NCBI GenBank assembly: GCA_016212705.1
Contig: JACREU010000002.1
Span: forward strand, 1-64,000
Direction: 5' to 3'
Length of the DNA stretch: 64,000 nucleotides
Origin: Deltaproteobacteria bacterium
Lineage (GTDB): Bacteria > Desulfobacterota > GWC2-55-46
In this document: in pieces, positions 59,730 through 64,000 of the stretch
Layout of the letters: the number at the start of each line of letters is the position of its first letter
Numbering within the stretch: the first letter of the stretch is position 1
Program-made: the position numbers and the translations under genes
The notes under the pieces: model-generated
Told to the model about the DNA's origin: nothing
Databases searched by the model: none
Seen by the model: the letters and a program-made list of their open reading frames with translations, nothing else

Positions 59730-60797
59730 TTAAGTAGTTGCCGCTTTCCTTTTGCACCCTGGCGCTATCCACCTGTAGAGATCGGCCAGCTCCCCGCATA
59801 TGGCGCGAGGGTCGTGCCTTTTAAAATCGTATTCGTATAAGACCTCTCCCCGCGGAAGCTCCGCTCTCGCAAAAAGCCCCGGCAGGTCCTTGACCGCGTC
59901 GCTGAATGTAAACTCCTCGGGTATGCACGCGATCGACCCCCTCACAGACTCGTGGCAGATGACCATACGGCGGGCGTAGAGCGCCTCAAGGCAAACCCGC
60001 GGCATGCCTTCGGAGGCCGAGGGGAGCACGACGGCCTTGTATTCGCGTATCCGGTCCGGCACGTCCCCGGGCGGCACGTATCCCTGATACGCGGCGCCTT
60101 CGATATTAGAGACCCTCTCCGTGAAGACCGCGCCCATCGCGTTGAACCCGTAGAAGTCGAGTTCGAGCGGGTTCTCCGAGCCCTTCCGGTACGCCGCATA
60201 AGCGTCAAGCAATTCCAATACGCCTTTGTTCGCCGCGATCGTCCCGAAGTACGCAAGCTTGCGCCCTGGCTCGACCGCGGACCTTAAGGGTTTCAACGCA
60301 AGCGGCACCTGAATAACTATGGCGTTTTCTATCCAACCGTAAAACTCCCTTAAATCATCCGAGCAGAATATGAAGTTGTGTCCGAAGCCGAAGTTCCCGT
60401 AGAACCTGTCCCTTATGTCGATGACGACCTTTGAGGGAGACAAGAGCAACGCGAGCCAGATGAGCCGACCTATGTACCTGCCGTATACGTACCTCGCGTG
60501 AATGTGGACGACGTCCGACCCTGAAAACAGTATCTCTCTCAATATCTTCAGATAGTTGACCGCCTGATGTGCCCGCCTTTTAATCGGGGCCGAGTCATAG
60601 CTCAAGAGGCTGTCGTCATAGGAGACCCCTTCCGCCTCTTTGGAGCACCCGCGCTCGGTCAGTACCCTGATATCAAAATCCCTGTTGAAACCCGCCCCGA
60701 GACGCTCAAGTATTATGCCGTAGTCCACTGCGGCCCCGCCCTGGTAAGGGGGCATTATCGAGACTATGCAGAGGACTTTGAGCCTCGTCTTTGGCAT
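59730..60797 (-). CDS. GT4-family (glycosyl transferase group 1) glycosyltransferase
   Basis: 355 aa, GT-B fold. The N-terminal domain has CIVSIMPPYQGGAAVDYG (glycine-rich acceptor loop) and DVVHIHARY. The C-terminal donor part has LAYFGTIAANKGVLELLDAY, VVLPSASEGMPRVCLEALYARRMVI, a variant of the usual S-x-x-E-G-x-P...EAMA pattern. GGAGGAG lies 8 nt before ATG 60797. The first 92 nt overlap the 3' end of the CgeB-like gene in another frame, so its ribosome site lies inside that gene. Confidence 0.85.
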   Translation of the reverse strand: MPKTRLKVLCIVSIMPPYQGGAAVDYGIILERLGAGFNRDFDIRVLTERGCSKEAEGVSYDDSLLSYDSAPIKRRAHQAVNYLKILREILFSGSDVVHIHARYVYGRYIGRLIWLALLLSPSKVVIDIRDRFYGNFGFGHNFIFCSDDLREFYGWIENAIVIQVPLALKPLRSAVEPGRKLAYFGTIAANKGVLELLDAYAAYRKGSENPLELDFYGFNAMGAVFTERVSNIEGAAYQGYVPPGDVPDRIREYKAVVLPSASEGMPRVCLEALYARRMVICHESVRGSIACIPEEFTFSDAVKDLPGLFARAELPRGEVLYEYDFKRHDPRAICGELADLYRWIAPGCKRKAATT

Positions 60798-62025
60798 CTT
60801 TTCTCCTCCTTTTATTGAGCGCCTTGCTACAACCTATAGAGAAGCCCCGCAAGAAGGCCGAAAGGAAGACGGCCGGACCGTATCGGAACATATTGGAGAA
60901 CGACCCGAAGGCCGGGGCCAATTTAAGCTTAGAGAGCTGAAAGAGCATGAGTATCACGAGCCTTATGACGTGGTTCTTCTTGAATACGGCGTCCCTGTGT
61001 ATCACAGCGTCCCTCTGCGGGTGGGAAGAGCTGTCGAGCAGGCTCAGAAGTCCTTCGACAAGCCCTGGAAAATAGGCCTCTGCCTCAAACCTTAAGGCCT
61101 TGTTGAACGCGGCCTCGGCTATTCGGGTCCTGAGAGAATCGTTTGCGAGGTAGTGCCTGACCCTTTCAAGGAGCGACCTTTCGTCATGAAATACGTCTAT
61201 CTCCTTTCCAGGGACAAAGGTCTCGCCAAGAGACGGGGAGTGCTCGCTCAGGCAAAAAGACCTTGTAAGGGCGATTTCCATCGGACGCCCCTTGTTCTGC
61301 CTTACGATATTTGTCAGCGCGTTTTCGTTAAGGAACCACGCAAGGGGTCCCGCGGAATCAACCTTAGTGAAGTTCAGGTTTATCTTCGAGCGTGAAAAGA
61401 TGGACGGAATATCCTCCTTTTTCAAAAACCCGTTCTCAGAGCCGTCCCCGAAGGTCTCGACCGAGATACCGTTTCGCCTCAGATATTCGATGCAGTCGGC
61501 CCTGCCGCCCTTGGCACAGTCGCCTACGAAACTTACGTCAATATCCTTTTTAATATCAACTGGATGAAAGTCTTTCTTTAGATAGCTTGAGAAGTAATAC
61601 ATGGAAGGGACGCCGAGCTTTCGATAGGCGAAGCATGCGTAGTAATCGGTTGTAATCGCCGCGTCAAAGACCTGCGCGTAGTATTTCGAGAGGACGTCGA
61701 ATATCATTTCATCGTCGAGCGCCCAGAGGACAAGCCTTGCGCCGGTCCGTTCCCGCAAGTCCCTGAAAAACTCGATCGATAACTCATAGCTGTCGCCGTT
61801 AGGCGCGAAGAAGACGGTATCGACGGACTCGTCCCTGACAATCCTCATTATCTCTCTTTCAGTCGGCCTTATGCCTGTCTCTGCGACCGAGTCGGAGAAA
61901 TGGAATACCCTGCCTCCCCCAAAGCCCTCGATAAGGAGGCGCGCGTTCTGGTCCGCGAAGTCGTTCATGGTCGCGGCGTCCTTCTTGTGGACGTTAAGGA
62001 CGAGTATGCGTCCGGCCGGCTTCAT
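60706..62025 (-). CDS. CgeB-like glycosyltransferase (first, complete)
   Basis: 439 aa. GT-B-like protein with N-terminal ILVLNVHKKDAATMNDFADQN and LVLWALDDEMIFD, and C-terminal IDVSFVGDCAKGGRADCIEYLR, KGRPMEIALTRSFCLSEHSPSLGETFVPGKEIDVF, which is the CgeB/Glyco_trans_1_2 signature (K-x-R-x-x-E-I...G-x-x-L-x-E). The last 30 or so residues (QSPLHSLDNAPLPGRGRSG...) are basic and lie in the 92-nt overlap with the next gene, so they may be a late extension. It overlaps the flippase gene by four bases. Confidence 0.82.
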   Translation of the reverse strand: MKPAGRILVLNVHKKDAATMNDFADQNARLLIEGFGGGRVFHFSDSVAETGIRPTEREIMRIVRDESVDTVFFAPNGDSYELSIEFFRDLRERTGARLVLWALDDEMIFDVLSKYYAQVFDAAITTDYYACFAYRKLGVPSMYYFSSYLKKDFHPVDIKKDIDVSFVGDCAKGGRADCIEYLRRNGISVETFGDGSENGFLKKEDIPSIFSRSKINLNFTKVDSAGPLAWFLNENALTNIVRQNKGRPMEIALTRSFCLSEHSPSLGETFVPGKEIDVFHDERSLLERVRHYLANDSLRTRIAEAAFNKALRFEAEAYFPGLVEGLLSLLDSSSHPQRDAVIHRDAVFKKNHVIRLVILMLFQLSKLKLAPAFGSFSNMFRYGPAVFLSAFLRGFSIGCSKALNKRRRKDAKDEAQSPLHSLDNAPLPGRGRSGLRHNT

Positions 62026-63488
62026 TTTACAATCACACGCTCCACATGGAGCCTCCTTCCCTTCACGTCTATCATCCCGAGGATGACGAGAGTACCGAGG
62101 ACAGCCGCGCCGTATGCCGCTACGGTTACAGGGAGCTTTACATAAGGGCTAAAGCCTGTTGCCGAATACGATAACCTCAATACAGAAAGGGCCCCCAGGA
62201 GCGGGAGGACGAACGCAAAGACCCTCGCGACTAACCTTTTATCAAGAAGCTCGACCCCGCAGTCCCTTACCTTTTTAATGAAATAGACCAATATAAGGCA
62301 CTCAATCGCCGCAACGGATGCCGCGGCGCCCGTTGCTCCCCATAAATATATGGCCGCGCACCCTAATGTGGCGTTAAGGAGGGCCGCGTAGACTGATGGC
62401 CTCAAAATCTCCCTGTCCCTGTACATGGCGAGGAGCACCTGCATCCCGAGTATCGAGCTTATGTGTATCGTTATGAAGTTAAGCGACAGCAACCGTAAAG
62501 GCAGGACAGCGGGGAGCGCCTCTGTTGAGAAGAAGGCCGTCAATATCTCCTCCGTGAAGAACTGCGTAAAAAGAAACCCGGAGAGCGCCATTATCGATAC
62601 CGCGAAGATTGATTCCCTGGCGGCCTCCCTCCCCTTCGAGATGGAATCTGAAAAGGCCTGCATCGTCTGCGGCTGGTATACAGTCGATACCTTCCCCTGT
62701 ATGTTGGAATAAGCGTAAGTCAGCTGGTCGGCGAGCGAGTAATAACCCACCGCCGCGTCACCGGCGAATACCCCGAGGAATACGGCGGTAGCCCTCGTAT
62801 ACAGGATTATGAATATGTTCGAGACGAAAAAGTTGAAGTTTACCCGCATCTTTTTCAGCACAGTCTTAAAATCCGGCAGGGAGAGCGAGATGTTGAACCG
62901 CGCGCGCAGAAGCGCTATCGACGCGAGGTACGCCATGACCCGCGGGAGGGTGAAGACGAGCGGCAAAAGCCTGTACCCGCTCTCGTCCCTTACAAGGGCA
63001 AAGAGGAGGAGAACGACCACAATGTTCCCGGCAAGGCTCATGTGCACGAAGTCCTTGAGTTTCTCTATGCCCTGATATACGAACGACGTGTCCAGGAACA
63101 CGGCGACGAGCGTCAAAAGCGAATACATAAACAACTCAGGCTCGGATGAGAACCTCATTAAAAATAGAAGAGGGAGCGCAATAATGACGGAGAACGCGAG
63201 CGCCATAAGCTTGGAAAACATTATCGCCGAATATTCCGAGTTAAGGCATTTAAGGTCCTCGCTCATGGATATGTCCCGGACCCCTGTCTGAACGAACCCG
63301 TAGCCCGCCACTACCGAGAGCAACCCGGCTACGGCCTGGAAAAAAGCGTATTTGCCATAGTTTTCTATGCCCACGGTCTTAACCGTATAGGGGATAGTCA
63401 CAAGCGGCAAGGCGTAGAGCCCGAGCTGGATAACGATGAGGTTAACCCCGGACTTGAGCTTGGAGTCCTTTTTAATATCTGTTGGCAT
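62022..63488 (-). CDS. Wzx-type polysaccharide flippase
   Basis: 488 aa with about 12-14 membrane helices of the MATE/MVF polysaccharide-transporter family. It begins KSGVNLIVIQLGLYALPLVTIPYTVKTVG-like, and IENYGKYAFFQAVAGLLSVVAGYGF is the standard second segment, with RATAVFLGVFAGDAAVGYYSLADQL in the middle. It moves the lipid-linked repeat unit across the inner membrane. ATG 63488 overlaps the upstream CgeB-like gene by 17 nt. Confidence 0.9.
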   Translation of the reverse strand: MPTDIKKDSKLKSGVNLIVIQLGLYALPLVTIPYTVKTVGIENYGKYAFFQAVAGLLSVVAGYGFVQTGVRDISMSEDLKCLNSEYSAIMFSKLMALAFSVIIALPLLFLMRFSSEPELFMYSLLTLVAVFLDTSFVYQGIEKLKDFVHMSLAGNIVVVLLLFALVRDESGYRLLPLVFTLPRVMAYLASIALLRARFNISLSLPDFKTVLKKMRVNFNFFVSNIFIILYTRATAVFLGVFAGDAAVGYYSLADQLTYAYSNIQGKVSTVYQPQTMQAFSDSISKGREAARESIFAVSIMALSGFLFTQFFTEEILTAFFSTEALPAVLPLRLLSLNFITIHISSILGMQVLLAMYRDREILRPSVYAALLNATLGCAAIYLWGATGAAASVAAIECLILVYFIKKVRDCGVELLDKRLVARVFAFVLPLLGALSVLRLSYSATGFSPYVKLPVTVAAYGAAVLGTLVILGMIDVKGRRLHVERVIVK

Positions 63489-64000
63489 TTCGGAGACTCA
63501 GGTATATGGACTTGAGGTTAGGGAAGACCGAAAAGACGAAAAAGCCGACGGCCTTTCTCGCGTCGATCCTGCCGGTTTTCAGTATGGTCTCAATCTCTTC
63601 GAGCGCGTAACGCCATCTGCCGAGCGCGACAAACCTCGCGAGCATCCTCACCCTGAAAGTGGCGTAGTACCTCTCGAAGTGGCTGTCTACGCAAACAGGA
63701 GAGAAACGACGGCGTCTGCCGCGCCTCCCTTCATCTATAAGGGCGACGAGCCTTGGTATCGCGGTCATCACGTCGTAGTCCCTGACCGCCCTTTCGTGCC
63801 CGGCCTCGGCTATCGCTCCCCTCTCGGCATCGTGCGCGAGATAGTATCTTATCTTTTCAACGAGCTCGTCCCTTGAATCGAAAACCTCTACCTCTTTTCC
63901 AGGCTCGTAGGCCTCCTCTATTCCAGGCACATATTCCGTAAGGACGAAACCGCCGGAGAGGGCTATCTCGGATATCCTCCCCTTCACCTGGCGGAGCCTT
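63472..64000 (-). CDS. CgeB-like glycosyltransferase (second), 5' end outside the window
   Basis: The frame runs off the right edge; about 175 C-terminal residues are visible. They read RLRQVKGRISEIALSGGF, then LTEYVPGIEEAYEPGKEVEVFDSRDELVEKI, the same K-x-R-x-x-E-I...GKE(V/I)(D/E)VF signature as the complete CgeB-like gene at 60706-62025. After it come a basic linker (GRRGRRRRF) and a helical tail. It is probably a paralogue adding another sugar. A start at GTG 63987 is only an artefact of the window edge. Confidence 0.8.
   Translation of the reverse strand, partial: RLRQVKGRISEIALSGGFVLTEYVPGIEEAYEPGKEVEVFDSRDELVEKIRYYLAHDAERGAIAEAGHERAVRDYDVMTAIPRLVALIDEGRRGRRRRFSPVCVDSHFERYYATFRVRMLARFVALGRWRYALEEIETILKTGRIDARKAVGFFVFSVFPNLKSIYLSLRNANRY

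Overview
The window is a GC-rich, gene-dense, Gram-negative chromosome segment: Wza-, Wzz- and Wzi-type export proteins, lipoproteins with lipoboxes, a secretin-based type IV pilus and a periplasmic tetraheme cytochrome. Gene order and protein style (MSHA-like pilus operon, AMIN-amidase, mutS and glnD close together, REC-PATAN proteins) point to a deltaproteobacterium-like lineage (Desulfobacterota or relatives). This placement is inference from gene content; no database search was possible.

Layout. 1-506: two small minus-strand genes, a truncated membrane protein and a YHS metal-site protein with its own promoter. 815-22451: one long plus-strand type IV (MSHA-type) pilus locus: ATPase mshE, platform mshG, pseudopilin, major pilin with its own promoter and terminator, three large membrane proteins that look like a glycosylation or modification cassette, four minor pilins, a large Ig-like surface protein, a MshM-like AAA ATPase, a MshN-like TPR protein, pilM, pilN, pilO, pilP, the secretin and a SPOR protein. 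22568-38693: housekeeping and signalling genes, all plus strand: miaB, DUF151 nuclease, a degenerate GGDEF protein, a REC-PATAN protein, a PHP phosphoesterase, a PQQ-propeller lipoprotein, GH57, mutS, an AMIN-amidase, glnD and xerD.

38764-38791 holds a 28-bp sequence that I read as the chromosome-dimer-resolution site dif, 70 bp after the xerD stop codon. Nearly every gene left of it is on the plus strand and nearly every gene right of it is on the minus strand. KOPS-like GGGNAGGG octamers found by eye also point toward it from both sides. This is most simply the replication terminus. A 427-bp AT-rich, apparently gene-free stretch follows dif, then an HDOD gene, an Lrp/AsnC RAM-domain gene, a NapC/NirT cytochrome and tRNA-Arg(CCU).

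41390-64000, all minus strand, is a surface-polysaccharide locus. Read from its upstream (right) end it holds a CgeB-like transferase (cut by the window edge), a Wzx-type flippase, a second CgeB-like transferase, a GT4, a GtrB-like GT2, a GT39, an O-antigen ligase/polymerase-like protein, a GT9, two radical-SAM B12-type proteins, another GT2, a WecA-like initiating transferase, a FlaA1/CapD-type sugar dehydratase, Wzz, a Wza-like exporter with seven SLBB repeats, and Wzi. Together these can start, elongate, flip, polymerise and export a glycan. No CRISPR array, insertion sequence or rRNA was seen.
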